A DNA stretch of 24,201 bases from an uncultured Dysosmobacter sp. (GCA_934504065.1 CAKSVQ010000020.1:1-24201), one strand, 5' to 3'; counted from the first letter of the stretch, positions 1 through 8,331 are shown. Notes: a model not told the origin generated them from the sequence alone. A program made the numbers and translations.

Positions 1-152
1 GCGTCGATCACGCCCTCCTTGCCCACCAGCTTTTCGTTGGGGACGATCTCCACGATCTTGCCGTTTTCGATCACGAAACCGTGATCCTTCTTTGCCTCGT
101 TTGCGGACATAATCAGCCAGCCCGCCATGATCCCTGTCGTTTTCGCCATCAT
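1..152 (-). CDS. Amidohydrolase, N-terminal fragment (cut by window start)
   Basis: Only the first 50 codons are inside the window; the gene runs off the left edge. The start is ATG at 152-150, with an AAAGGAT ribosome-binding site 6 bases upstream; an ATG directly after it (149-147) is an alternative. The visible part has the pattern of the N-terminal beta-sandwich of cyclic amidohydrolases: a short strand, then FVIENGKIVEIVPNEK, then GVID. The metal-binding HxH motif would lie just beyond the edge. It is the last visible gene of the minus-strand block, 52 bases after the hydantoinase stop, so it is probably co-transcribed. With two other amidohydrolase-fold enzymes in the window, a deaminase or ring-opening hydrolase acting on a purine or pyrimidine is a reasonable guess. 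The exact substrate is unknown. Confidence 0.7.
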   Translation of the reverse strand, partial: MMAKTTGIMAGWLIMSANEAKKDHGFVIENGKIVEIVPNEKLVGKEGVID

Positions 153-189
153 TCACAGATCCTTTCTAGTAATTTCTCAACGTATACGC

Positions 190-203
190 CTGCGCATACG
201 CAG
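190..203 (-). other. Small hairpin just after the hydantoinase stop codon
   Basis: CTGCG at 190-194 and CGCAG at 199-203 form a 5-bp stem with a 4-base loop, beginning one base after the stop codon in the mRNA. CGTATACG, a self-complementary octamer, follows at 181-188. No T-run follows on the minus strand, so this is not a convincing terminator. It may simply stabilise the message. Confidence 0.35.
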
Positions 204-204
204 C

Positions 205-1551
205 TCACTTGGTATAAAGAAACTTGCCGCTGCCCTTTTCCACCGTAACGGCGCCGTCCTTCATCACGACATCGCCGCCCTTGATGGTCAGGGTGCACTT
301 GCCCCGCAGGGGGAAGCCCTCGAAAATGGTGTAATCCGTTGCTCCGGCCACGGCGTCCATGCCATAGGTCCACGACGGCTCCGGGTCGAAGAAGGCCAGA
401 TCGGCGTCGCTGCCCACGGCGATCACGCCCTTTTGGGGATACAGCCCGTAGAACTTGGCCGCGTTGGTAGCCGTCATCCGGGCAAAGGCAGGCATGGACA
501 GCCCCCGCTTGATGACCGCCTCGGAGAAGTAATACTGCATCCGGGTCTGCACACCGTCCACGCCGCAGGGAACCGTTTCATAGTTGGTGCCCAGCTTATA
601 GCGGCGGGAATAGGGGCAGTGGTCGGTGGAGAGGATGGAGATCTTCTCCTGCACCACGGCGTCCAGCAGCGCGTCCGCGTCCTCCTGCGACCGCAGGGGG
701 GGATTCATGGTATACAGCGCGCCCTCCGGCCCCTCCATGTTCTTGCGGGTAAACTGCATATAGTGGGGGCAGGACTCCAGATAGAAGTTCCGGTTGCCCG
801 CGGCGCGCTCCCGCTCCAGAATGCCGATGGTCTCCTTGCTGCTGGTGTGGGCAATGCACAGCTTCGTCCCCGTCAGCTTGGCAAGGGCCAGCACGTTCTC
901 CACAGCCACCTGCTCGGCGATATTGGGGCGGGTGAGGGAAAGGGCCGTCATGTCCGAGGTCTCCACCGGGAAGCGCTCTTTCATGCAGTTGATGATGCTC
1001 TTTTCCTCCGCGTGGACCAGCAGCGTGCCCTTGTCGTGGATGGCCTCCATAATGGAGAGGAAGTCCCCGGGCAGCAGGGAGGTATAGGGGTAATAGGTAT
1101 AAGCCTTGAAATTGGTGATGCCCTCCGCAAGGATCTGGGGGATCAGGGGAATCTCCTTGCGGTAGCCCTCCGTAAAGGTGAAGTGGAGCGTATAGTCCAC
1201 CGCCGTGTCCCGGCCCGCCTCTTTCCGGCGGGCGATGCACAGCAGCGGGTCCTCGCCCTCCACAGGCTCGCAGAAGTCCACCACCGTGGTGGTGCCACCC
1301 GCCAGAGCGGCCCTGGAGCCGGTATAGAAATCATCCGCAATGGGGATATCGCCGAAGCCGCCGAAGTGGACATGGCCGTCCACGCCGCCGGGCACGACGT
1401 ACTGGCCTGCCGCATCGATGATCCGGCAGCCGGGCTCCAGCGCACTCTCCGGGGCCAGGATCGCCTGGATCTTGCCGTTTTCTAAAACCAGCGTCGCCCG
1501 GATGACCGAGGTCTCCGTCACGACCTTGCCGTTGATGACCGCAGTTTTCAA
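205..1551 (-). CDS. hydA: Dihydropyrimidinase / D-hydantoinase family cyclic amidohydrolase
   Basis: This 448-residue protein has the usual length of dihydropyrimidinase, which hydrolyses 5,6-dihydropyrimidines and hydantoins to N-carbamoyl amino acids in the cytoplasm. The binuclear metal centre is complete: H60 and H62 (GHVHFGG), the lysine that would be carboxylated at K149 (NFKAYTYY), H180, H235 (CIAHTSSKE) and the catalytic aspartate D310 (STDHCPYS). The start is TTG at 1551-1549, preceded by AAAGGAGGG about 8 bases upstream; there is no better ATG nearby. It lies 42 bases after the PreA-like gene, in a tight operon with xanthine dehydrogenase subunits. A reductase-like gene followed by this hydrolase mimics reductive pyrimidine breakdown, but HydA homologues also occur in purine-catabolic clusters. 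Allantoinase is an alternative reading, since it shares the same fold and metal ligands. Confidence 0.88.
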   Translation of the reverse strand: MKTAVINGKVVTETSVIRATLVLENGKIQAILAPESALEPGCRIIDAAGQYVVPGGVDGHVHFGGFGDIPIADDFYTGSRAALAGGTTTVVDFCEPVEGEDPLLCIARRKEAGRDTAVDYTLHFTFTEGYRKEIPLIPQILAEGITNFKAYTYYPYTSLLPGDFLSIMEAIHDKGTLLVHAEEKSIINCMKERFPVETSDMTALSLTRPNIAEQVAVENVLALAKLTGTKLCIAHTSSKETIGILERERAAGNRNFYLESCPHYMQFTRKNMEGPEGALYTMNPPLRSQEDADALLDAVVQEKISILSTDHCPYSRRYKLGTNYETVPCGVDGVQTRMQYYFSEAVIKRGLSMPAFARMTATNAAKFYGLYPQKGVIAVGSDADLAFFDPEPSWTYGMDAVAGATDYTIFEGFPLRGKCTLTIKGGDVVMKDGAVTVEKGSGKFLYTK

Positions 1552-1593
1552 GCAGCAGCCCTCCTTTGATCGTTTGATTGCCGTATGGGTCTC

Positions 1594-2685
1594 TTATTTG
1601 ATGTAAATGGCCTTCTTGCCGCACATACCGAAGCACAGGCCGCACACGCGGCACTGCGCGGGGTCCACGTGCATATTGCCCTGCTCGTCGAAGGAACGGG
1701 CGCGGTAGGCGCAGGCCGTCACGCAGCGGTTGCAGTGCACGCACTTTTCCGCCTCGAACACAAAGTCAGCAGGGGACTTCTCCTCCAGCTTGCCGTTGCG
1801 CAGGGTCAGGCCGGAAACGGAATGGATGTCGGGATAGCCGTACTTGTCCATCAGCTTGCTGAGGTTCTCCGTCAGCTCCTTGAACACGCCGGGCCCCTTC
1901 ACGATGGCGGCAGTGCACACGCCCACGGCGGTGGCGCCGGCCATCAGCATCTCCATGGCGGCTTCGGCGTTGGTCACGCCGCCAAGGCCGATAAGGTCCT
2001 TGCTGGTCTTCGCGGCAATGTCATGCACATAGCGCAGGGCGATGGGCAGAATGGGCGCTCCGGTCATATAGCCGTAGCCATGGCCGCCGATCAGAGGACG
2101 GCCCGTGGTGATGTCCACGCGGTAGGTAGGGCCGATGGAGTCAATGGCGGTGATGGCGTCCGCTCCCGCCTCGTCGCAGGCGCGGGCGATGGTCTCCGTG
2201 TCCTTCCAATTGCCGTTGACCTTGGTGATGATGGGGATCTTGACTTCCTTCTTCAGCGCGGCCAGCAGGTCCACCAGATCGGCAGCCTCGGTATAGCCGT
2301 TGACCAGCTCAATCATGTCGGCTCCGGCCTCCTGCACCATGGCGGCCACCTCCAGCGTCTCGTCCAGACCGCCGTAGCCGTACACGCTGGCAATCAGGGT
2401 CTTGACGCCCAGATCCTTGGCCCGCTTGATCTCGTAATCTCTCCACCGGGTCATGGGCATGTCCGAGCCGCCCTCGTTATTCAGAAGGCTCATATTACCA
2501 TTGGAGATCATGTGGCGGGTGGTGTTCACCGCGCCCTTGATGGTGATGGACTTGGTCACGACCGCGCCGCAGCCCGCGTTGGCGCAGGCTGCCAGAGCTT
2601 CCGCGTCCCAGCCGCAGGGGCCGGAACCAAGTACGAAGGGAGTGTCCAGTTCTCTTCCGCAGAGCATCGTTTTCAGATCAGCCAT
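1594..2685 (-). CDS. PreA-like dihydropyrimidine/dihydroorotate dehydrogenase homologue with two 4Fe-4S clusters
   Basis: This 363-residue protein has a dihydroorotate dehydrogenase-type TIM barrel (about 1-300) fused to a C-terminal ferredoxin domain. The ferredoxin domain has two CxxCxxCxxxC motifs, at C315/C318/C321/C325 and C345/C348/C351/C355. That architecture matches PreA, the catalytic subunit of bacterial dihydropyrimidine dehydrogenase (about 410 residues), which reduces uracil or thymine using FMN. The start is ATG at 2685, with AGGAG 8 bases upstream. Flavin-binding regions such as LGGVTNAEAA and MAGATAVGV are present. The SCPHG segment of true dihydropyrimidine dehydrogenases is replaced by ELVNGYTEAAD, and I see no equivalent of their catalytic cysteine. 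The NAD/FAD partner PreT is absent from the window. It may act on a different heterocycle or take electrons from another donor. Its position between Xdh and hydantoinase supports a role in base catabolism. Confidence 0.75.
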   Translation of the reverse strand: MADLKTMLCGRELDTPFVLGSGPCGWDAEALAACANAGCGAVVTKSITIKGAVNTTRHMISNGNMSLLNNEGGSDMPMTRWRDYEIKRAKDLGVKTLIASVYGYGGLDETLEVAAMVQEAGADMIELVNGYTEAADLVDLLAALKKEVKIPIITKVNGNWKDTETIARACDEAGADAITAIDSIGPTYRVDITTGRPLIGGHGYGYMTGAPILPIALRYVHDIAAKTSKDLIGLGGVTNAEAAMEMLMAGATAVGVCTAAIVKGPGVFKELTENLSKLMDKYGYPDIHSVSGLTLRNGKLEEKSPADFVFEAEKCVHCNRCVTACAYRARSFDEQGNMHVDPAQCRVCGLCFGMCGKKAIYIK

Positions 2686-2710
2686 AGTCTTTTCTCCTAT
2701 ACAGTAAAAT

Positions 2711-3160
2711 TTAGGGCATCTTCAAATAATCCAGAACGGCCTCGATGCGCACGATATATCCCGTGCAGCGGCAGAGATTGCCGTCCAGGTAGGCTTTCAC
2801 CTCGTCATACGTGGGGTCGGACAGCTCCTGCTTCAAGGCATAGGCCAGCACCACAAAGCCCGGCGCGCAATAGCCGCAGCCCTCGCCGCCGTATCGTGTC
2901 AGGCATTCCACGATCTTGTCCGCCTCGCTGCCAAGGCCCTCCACCGTGACGATCTCCGCGCCGTCGGCCCGGATCGAGAGGTATTCGCAGCTCACAACGG
3001 GCTTGCCGTTGAGCATCACCGTGCAGGTGCCGCACGCGCCGTCGCCGCAGCTGATCTTCACCGAAGGGCAGCCGTGGCTGCGCAGGGTATCCGCCAGATA
3101 CTCGTTGGGCGTCACGTCCCATTCCTGCTGCTTTCCGTTACATTTCACATGAATCTTCAT
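2711..3160 (-). CDS. xdhC: Xanthine dehydrogenase-type 2Fe-2S subunit
   Basis: This 149-residue small subunit belongs to the xanthine oxidase/CO dehydrogenase family and passes electrons from the molybdenum site to the FAD subunit. The plant-type cluster ligands are C38, C43, C46 and C58 (SCGDGACGTCTVML); the second cluster uses C95, C98, C130 and C132 (GCGYCAPG and LCRCTGY). The start is ATG at 3160, with GAGGAG 7 bases upstream. This is preferred over an in-frame ATG 30 bases earlier, which lies deeper inside the FAD-subunit gene. The reading frame overlaps the end of the FAD-subunit gene by 23 bases, implying coupled translation. The residue before CGYC is glycine; the family usually has glutamine there (QCGFC), a residue that contacts the pterin of the Mo cofactor. 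The symbol follows E. coli naming. Confidence 0.9.
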   Translation of the reverse strand: MKIHVKCNGKQQEWDVTPNEYLADTLRSHGCPSVKISCGDGACGTCTVMLNGKPVVSCEYLSIRADGAEIVTVEGLGSEADKIVECLTRYGGEGCGYCAPGFVVLAYALKQELSDPTYDEVKAYLDGNLCRCTGYIVRIEAVLDYLKMP

Positions 3161-3947
3161 CTGCCAGCTCCTCAATCGCCCGCCGGGCAAACACCTCGCA
3201 CAGCGCCCGGCGATATTCCGCCGTGCCCCGGTAATTGGTGCCGAAGCGGTATTCCGCCGTGATACGCCGGGCCAGCTCCGCCGCCTGCCCCCGGGTCACG
3301 TGGGCGGCGTTCATCTCACTCATGGTCTTTTCCGCAAGTCTGGCCCGTCCGGGAAACACGCCGGCGGAGACGATCCAGTTCTCCTTTGCTCGGCTGACCG
3401 CCAGACAGAAAATGGAATAGTCGTTATAACTCAGGCGCATCATCTGCACCTTGGTGCGCCGCCCTTCCTTGGGCAGTATGATCTCCACCAGAATGTCCTT
3501 TTCCGGCACGCCCTCGCAGAGGTACGCCCACAGCGGCTTCACGCCGCCGTGGTAAAACCGCACGCTGGCGTTCATGGCCATCAGGGTGGGGATGATGTCG
3601 GAAAAGCCGAAGCGGGACGCCACATGGGCACCGATGGTGATGGCATTGCGCAGCTGCACGCCGATCAGATGCTCCAGCGCCTCCCGCAGGGCGGGGCCAA
3701 AGGTCTCATAGATCAGCCCGCTGACCTCGATCTCCCGCAGGGAGGTGTAGGCGCCGATGGTCACGGCGTCCTCCGTCTCCCGGATGTAATCCAGATCGCA
3801 GGCGGCCAGATCAATGGCCGTGCCGATCTTCACATTGGTACGTTTTAAAAAGGTACAGCCGCCCAGAATGCGGTTCGTCCTGCCCTTGGTCAGCAGGGCA
3901 TAGGCCTCCTCCAGCGTGGCAGGCTTCTGATATTCACGAATCTGCAT
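3138..3947 (-). CDS. xdhB: Xanthine dehydrogenase-type FAD-binding subunit
   Basis: This 269-residue protein matches the medium subunit of molybdenum hydroxylases, which carries FAD and passes electrons to NAD or another acceptor. The N-terminal FAD loop is visible as ILGGCTFLK at about 27-35, and the second FAD motif lies at about 95-111 (IGVQLRNAITIGAHVAS). The second motif is usually RN-x-GTIGGN; here the GGN is GAH, a departure near the flavin. The start is ATG at 3947, with AAGGAG 7 bases upstream; the longer open frame upstream is only read-through into the Mo-subunit gene. It overlaps the Mo-subunit gene by 14 bases and the 2Fe-2S gene by 23 bases, so all three subunits are translationally coupled. 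The symbol follows E. coli naming. Confidence 0.88.
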   Translation of the reverse strand: MQIREYQKPATLEEAYALLTKGRTNRILGGCTFLKRTNVKIGTAIDLAACDLDYIRETEDAVTIGAYTSLREIEVSGLIYETFGPALREALEHLIGVQLRNAITIGAHVASRFGFSDIIPTLMAMNASVRFYHGGVKPLWAYLCEGVPEKDILVEIILPKEGRRTKVQMMRLSYNDYSIFCLAVSRAKENWIVSAGVFPGRARLAEKTMSEMNAAHVTRGQAAELARRITAEYRFGTNYRGTAEYRRALCEVFARRAIEELADEDSCEM

Positions 3948-6267
3948 GTCCACGCTCCTTTTCCCGGATGGCCCTGAGCACCTTTTCCGGCGTGATGGGC
4001 AGGGTGTCGAAATGGATGCCCAGCGCGTTGAACAGCGCGTCGGAAATAGCGGGAGCCGGAGAGCCTGTGGCGATCTCGCCCAGCGACTTTGCGCCGAAGG
4101 GGCCCGTGGGCTCCTCACACTCCACAAACTCCACATCCATGGTGGGCATATCCATCTGGCAGGGGATCTTATAGCTTTGCAGATCCCTCGTCAGCATCCG
4201 ATGGTCCTCCGGGCCGTACTTGACCTCTTCAAACATGGTCATGCCGATGGACTGCGTGATGCCGCCCATGGCCTGCACCCTTGCGTTGATGGGGTTGAGC
4301 ACCCGTCCGCAGTCAATGGCGGAGGACATATGCACCAGCCGATAATAACCTGTCTCCTTATCTACTTCTATCTCCACACAGGTGGCAACATAGGGGCTAG
4401 GGGCGAAGCTGTCCGGGAAGGACGCGCCCACCACCAGCGGGTCGCCGCCGCCCCAGTAAAAGCCCCACTTGTCGGCAAACTCGATCAGGTCCATCAGCCG
4501 CTCGCCGCTCGCAAGGTAAAATACCTCGTCCCGGAATTCCAGCGGCTCGTCAGGAGGGAGCTTGGCCGTTTCCCGCACACACTTCCACAACAGCGCCTTC
4601 ATTTTCTCTGCGGCCAGCTTGGCAGCGCCGCCGCAGCGGTAGGTGTTGGAGGAAGCGTAGGTGCCGGGGTCAAAGGGGGTGCAGGCGGTGTCCGCCGCCA
4701 CCAGATGGATGTGGTCCGGGGAAACGCCCAGCACCTCGCCCACGATCTGGAGCATCACGGTGTTGGAGCCGGTACCGATGTCCGCGTGACCGGAGAACAC
4801 GCAGAACGAACCGTCGGCGTTCATGGAGATGTTCACGTTGCCCCGGTCCACGCGGGGCACACCGGAGGCGTGGGAGGCGATGCCGATGCCCACGCCGCGC
4901 ACCACATTGCCCTCCGGCACGGTGCGGTTGCGCTTTTTCTCCCAGCCGATCAGGTCCTTTGCCCGATGGATGCACTCGGCCAGCGTACTGCTTTGCACGT
5001 AGGCGTGGTCATCCTCCATCCAGCCGTTCATTACCGGATGGGAATCCCCTACCCGGGCGATGTTCTTCAAAAAGACCTCCGAAAGGTCCAGCTTCAGCTC
5101 ATCAGCGATGTGGCGGGCCGCCACATTGAGCAAAAAGCAGTTCTGCGTGGCGCCGAAGCCCCGGAAGGCGCAGCCCTCCAGCTTGTTGGTAAACACGGAA
5201 TACTCGCTGATGCGCAGCGCGTCCACCCGGGGGAAGAGGGCATAGGAGTTCTTGATGCCCGTTTCCAGCACGTCCTCGGAGAGTTCGGAGTAAGCACCCG
5301 CATTCTGGAAGCCGTTGACATCGATGGCCCGCAGGGTGCCGTCCCGATCCGTACCTACGATGGCCTCCAGCACATATTCGTGCCGAGTGCCGATGGTGAC
5401 CATGGCCTCCTCCCGGCTGAAGATCAGCGCGGCGGGCCGCTTGGTAAGATAGGTCACCAGCGCGCACCAGCAGTAGGGGCTGAAAATGTTCTTGCCGCCG
5501 AAGCCGCCGCCCACCTGTGCCTTGATGACCCGCAGCTTTCTGCGGTCAATGCCAAGGCTTCTGGCCACATTTTCCTGCATGGCGTCCGCCGCCTGGGTGG
5601 GGGCCAGAATGGTGAGGTAGCCCCGGTCGTCATAATAGCTGTAACAGCGGTGGGTCTCCAGCTGGGTGTGGATCTGCTGGGGCGTATAGACCTTGACATG
5701 GGTCACATGGTCACATGCGGCCAGCACACCGTCCGCGTCGCCGAATTCCCGGACGCCCCGGTGCACCTGATTTTTTTCAGGCCGATAATCCTTCACCAGA
5801 TTGGGCTGGATGTACATTTCATCCAGATGGTCGCCGTGCACCACAATGTCGCTTTCCAGCGCATGGGTGAAGTCCATCAGCGGCTCTCTGGGCTTCCACT
5901 TGATCTTCACCAGTTTTCTGGCACGCTCGGCGGCTTCTTCCGTCTCCGCCGCCACCAGCGCCACGACCTCGCCTTCATACCGCCCCACCCGGTTCAGGAC
6001 GTTGCGTTCAAAGGGGGTGTAGTTCCAGCCGAAGTTGGTGATGATGTTGGTATCCTGCCAAGTGAACAGGCGCACAAAACCGGGAACCTTTTCCGCGATG
6101 CGGGAATCCAGAGACTCGATCTCCGCCGAGGGGTAAGGGCAGTGGATCGCCTTGACCACCAGCGTGTCCGGCCGGATCTGGTCCGCCATATACACCGGGC
6201 GTCCCAAGCCCAGAGCCCTGCCCTCGATGCGCGGGATCCTTTTTGTAATAAACTGAAAATCACTCAT
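3934..6267 (-). CDS. xdhA: Xanthine dehydrogenase-type molybdenum-binding subunit
   Basis: This 777-residue protein is the molybdopterin subunit of a xanthine dehydrogenase-type hydroxylase, which adds oxygen from water to a purine or related heterocycle. Mo-cofactor motifs are present: GGGFGGK at 253-259, FRGFGATQ in the middle, GHADIGTGSNT further on, and the active-site glutamate at E731 (AKSLGE). E. coli XdhA carries a very similar KSLGEPP motif, but here the following residues are IATGSPAPAI. The start is ATG at 6267, with TAAGGA close upstream. It is the first of three overlapping subunit genes (Mo, FAD, 2Fe-2S), 47 bases after the M20 hydrolase gene. YgeY-like neighbours often mark selenium-dependent molybdenum hydroxylases in Firmicutes, but selenium there is a labile ligand and cannot be seen in sequence. 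Substrate specificity (xanthine, hypoxanthine, pterin or other) is undetermined. Confidence 0.9.
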   Translation of the reverse strand: MSDFQFITKRIPRIEGRALGLGRPVYMADQIRPDTLVVKAIHCPYPSAEIESLDSRIAEKVPGFVRLFTWQDTNIITNFGWNYTPFERNVLNRVGRYEGEVVALVAAETEEAAERARKLVKIKWKPREPLMDFTHALESDIVVHGDHLDEMYIQPNLVKDYRPEKNQVHRGVREFGDADGVLAACDHVTHVKVYTPQQIHTQLETHRCYSYYDDRGYLTILAPTQAADAMQENVARSLGIDRRKLRVIKAQVGGGFGGKNIFSPYCWCALVTYLTKRPAALIFSREEAMVTIGTRHEYVLEAIVGTDRDGTLRAIDVNGFQNAGAYSELSEDVLETGIKNSYALFPRVDALRISEYSVFTNKLEGCAFRGFGATQNCFLLNVAARHIADELKLDLSEVFLKNIARVGDSHPVMNGWMEDDHAYVQSSTLAECIHRAKDLIGWEKKRNRTVPEGNVVRGVGIGIASHASGVPRVDRGNVNISMNADGSFCVFSGHADIGTGSNTVMLQIVGEVLGVSPDHIHLVAADTACTPFDPGTYASSNTYRCGGAAKLAAEKMKALLWKCVRETAKLPPDEPLEFRDEVFYLASGERLMDLIEFADKWGFYWGGGDPLVVGASFPDSFAPSPYVATCVEIEVDKETGYYRLVHMSSAIDCGRVLNPINARVQAMGGITQSIGMTMFEEVKYGPEDHRMLTRDLQSYKIPCQMDMPTMDVEFVECEEPTGPFGAKSLGEIATGSPAPAISDALFNALGIHFDTLPITPEKVLRAIREKERGHADS

Positions 6268-6314
6268 GCGTCCTTACCGATCCTGAGGAATATTTTGGGG
6301 AAGGCGCGCCTTTC

Positions 6315-7499
6315 TTACTTCAAAAGGGCCTTCATAATAGCGTAGTAGCTCTCGCAGACCTTGGTGAGCTGCTCTGTCTCGGCATACTCGTCGTCCGTGT
6401 GGGCCAGATTCTCTCTGGACGGGCCCATGCCCACGGTCTTGATGCCAGCCTCGCCGGCATAGTGGCTGCCGTTGGTGCAGAAGCTGTACTGCGTGACCTC
6501 CGGCGTCTGGCCGACGGCGTGGAGCTCGGCGAGGATGGCCTGCACGAAATCATCGTTTTCGTTATACAGCCAGCCGGGGAAGAACCGCTCGCCCTGAATG
6601 GTGTTTCCGGTATAGCACTTCTCCTCGCCCACGGCGTAAGAGACCTTGGCCTTGACGGCGGGGTCTTTAGCCATCAGGTCGTCCAGCAGGGCCTGAATGG
6701 GGGCCAGCACGCTCTCCTTCGTCTCGCCCACCAGCAGTCGGCGGTCATAGGTCGCGCGGCAGTAGGAGGGCACCACGGAAGCGCCGGGGTAGGGAGTGGA
6801 CTTGATGTCCGTCAGCTCCAGAATGCCCTTGCCCAGCACGGGATGCTCCGTGGGCTTGAGGGTGCGGATGGCTTCCACCACCTTGCACATGCTGTACACT
6901 GCGTTCACGCCCTTTTCGGGGTTTGCGGAGTGGGCAGGCACGCCGAAGGTCTCCACCACAATCTCAGCCCGGCCTCTCTGGCCGATCTTCAGGTTGCACA
7001 TGGAAGCCTCGCCGATGACCACATAGTCGGGCTTGACGATCTCGCTGACGCTGCGGGCGGCCACACCCTCAAAGCACTCCTCATGCACAACGCCCGCGAT
7101 GTAGATCTCACCGGGGAAATCCCGGTTGGTGTCCTTGGCAAAGAAGTTGGCTGCGGCGGTGAAGGAGCCCACGGCGCCCTTCATATCCGAGGTGCCGCGG
7201 CCATACATCTTGCCGTCCACCACCTCGGGCTTGAAGGGATCATGGGTCCACGCGGCAGGGTTGGCCACGGGCACCGTGTCAATATGTCCGTCGAAGAGGA
7301 CCTTCTTGCCGGGGCAGTTGCCCTTGATCTTGCCGATGACGTTGCCGTATTTATCCACGGTCACATCGTCAAAGCCGTTGGCCTTCATGTATGCCTCCAG
7401 CTCGGCGGCCACGCCGTCTTCATGGCCGGAATAGCTCTGCTGGGCGATCAGCTTTTTGACCAGCTCCAGCACTTCTTCTTTTCTTGCTTCGTTCAGCAT
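6315..7499 (-). CDS. ygeY: M20 family metallohydrolase, YgeY-like
   Basis: This 394-residue cytoplasmic zinc hydrolase has the M20/ArgE/DapE fold. Metal and catalytic residues are visible: H72 and D74 (DGHIDTV), D105 (GRGTSDMKG), E140-E141 (HEEC), E164 and H367 (AHTDDE). The segments GQRGRAEI, FFPGW and FCTNGSHYAG resemble E. coli YgeY, annotated as a selenium-metabolism hydrolase and found in purine-catabolic islands. The start chosen is ATG at 7499, with GAGGGG about 9 bases upstream. An in-frame ATG at 7526 overlaps the GntR stop as ATGA and could be used by translational coupling, giving 403 residues, but it lacks its own ribosome-binding site. It probably cleaves an amide or carbamoyl product of the hydantoinase or another ring-opening step; the exact substrate is unknown. 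Confidence 0.82.
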   Translation of the reverse strand: MLNEARKEEVLELVKKLIAQQSYSGHEDGVAAELEAYMKANGFDDVTVDKYGNVIGKIKGNCPGKKVLFDGHIDTVPVANPAAWTHDPFKPEVVDGKMYGRGTSDMKGAVGSFTAAANFFAKDTNRDFPGEIYIAGVVHEECFEGVAARSVSEIVKPDYVVIGEASMCNLKIGQRGRAEIVVETFGVPAHSANPEKGVNAVYSMCKVVEAIRTLKPTEHPVLGKGILELTDIKSTPYPGASVVPSYCRATYDRRLLVGETKESVLAPIQALLDDLMAKDPAVKAKVSYAVGEEKCYTGNTIQGERFFPGWLYNENDDFVQAILAELHAVGQTPEVTQYSFCTNGSHYAGEAGIKTVGMGPSRENLAHTDDEYAETEQLTKVCESYYAIMKALLK

Positions 7500-7522
7500 C
7501 TTTGTTTGCCCCTCTCTAAGAT

Positions 7523-8248
7523 TCATATTTTTTTACGAACGATCATGTGTCGGATCACACGGTCGAGATAATACTCCTCGGAGTACAGCACCGGCTGGGA
7601 GCGCAGGTCATAGCCCACCTCGCCAATGAACAGCAATGCGCAGGTCATGGGGATCTCCAGCGCATCGGAAGCCTCCTGCGTCACAGGCAGCGCCCGCAGC
7701 TCGGAGAGGTTCGTCTCCACGGAAACGGAGCAGAACTTTTCCAGAAACTCAAAGATCGGCGGCTCCAAGTCCTCCTGCCGATAGTCCCGCACGATGAGCC
7801 GGGTGGGCAGGTAATCCGCGCAGTAGATCGCGGGGCGGCCGTTGGCGCTGATCATGCGGGCCACCCGCAGCACCTCTTCGCCCTCCGGGATATCCAGCCC
7901 CGCCGCCACCGCCGCGCCTGCGGGCTCCACCCGGCTGCGCACCCACTCGGTTTTGGCGTGCTTGCCGCTGAGCTCCACCGTCTGGTTCAGTTCGAAGTTC
8001 AGGTCCAGCCGGGTGTCCACATGGACCACGCTTTTATTGATGAGCGTACCCACGCCGTGCTTGCGCACCACCCAGCCCTCCCGCTCTAACCGAGTCAGGC
8101 TTTCGCGGATGACATTGCGGCTCACGTTGAACCTTTCCGCCAGTTCCACCTCTGGGGGCAGTGCGTCCATTTCGGAAAATTCGCCTTCCCGCATTTGATA
8201 AAGGAGCATTTGGGTCACTTTTTCAGAAAGTTGCGTTCCTTTTTCCAT
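7523..8248 (-). CDS. GntR-family transcriptional regulator with UTRA domain (HutC type)
   Basis: This 241-residue protein has an N-terminal winged helix-turn-helix (about 8-75; ELAERFNVSRNVIRESLTRL) typical of GntR, followed by a UTRA ligand-binding domain (about 95-235). That is the HutC/PhnF subfamily, which usually represses catabolic genes until a small-molecule ligand binds. The start is ATG at 8248, with GGAGG about 11 bases upstream. It is the first gene of the hydrolase/Xdh/hydantoinase block, so it is probably autoregulated. A perfect inverted repeat lies over its own promoter at 8283-8299, and related repeats lie at the transporter and kinase promoters. Its stop overlaps a possible upstream start of the M20 gene (ATGA). 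Confidence 0.9.
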   Translation of the reverse strand: MEKGTQLSEKVTQMLLYQMREGEFSEMDALPPEVELAERFNVSRNVIRESLTRLEREGWVVRKHGVGTLINKSVVHVDTRLDLNFELNQTVELSGKHAKTEWVRSRVEPAGAAVAAGLDIPEGEEVLRVARMISANGRPAIYCADYLPTRLIVRDYRQEDLEPPIFEFLEKFCSVSVETNLSELRALPVTQEASDALEIPMTCALLFIGEVGYDLRSQPVLYSEEYYLDRVIRHMIVRKKI

Positions 8249-8282
8249 ACCACTTTCTATCCTCCGGCCGTAGCTTTCCTTT

Positions 8283-8299
8283 AATAGGTTCTACCTATT
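8283..8299. promoter_or_regulatory. Predicted GntR operator 1 (perfect inverted repeat)
   Basis: AATAGGT (8283-8289), spacer TCT, ACCTATT (8293-8299): perfect 7-bp arms. It begins 3 bp downstream of the predicted -10 box on the minus strand, covering the expected transcription start. The GGT-N3-ACC core fits GntR/HutC operators. Two related copies occur at 18060-18076 and 18464-18480. Confidence 0.8.
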
Positions 8300-8302
8300 T
8301 CC

Positions 8303-8331
8303 AGCGTACCATCCTCGTCTCCATTTGTCAA
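8303..8331 (-). promoter_or_regulatory. Promoter of the GntR-ygeY-xdh-hydantoinase operon
   Basis: On the minus strand there is a consensus -35 TTGACA (8331-8326), a 17-bp spacer and an extended -10, TGG-TACGCT (-10 hexamer 8308-8303). The hexamer is weak (3 of 6), but the TGn extension and perfect -35 compensate. Operator 1 lies immediately downstream. Confidence 0.65.

Noticed and set aside
3946..6345. A 799-codon open frame on the plus strand opposite the Xdh molybdenum subunit, and a 552-codon minus-strand frame at 22493-24151
   Set aside because: Both are antisense shadows of GC-rich genes with clear family motifs. Their translations are rich in His, Gly, Val and Leu without recognisable domains, and they span gene boundaries.
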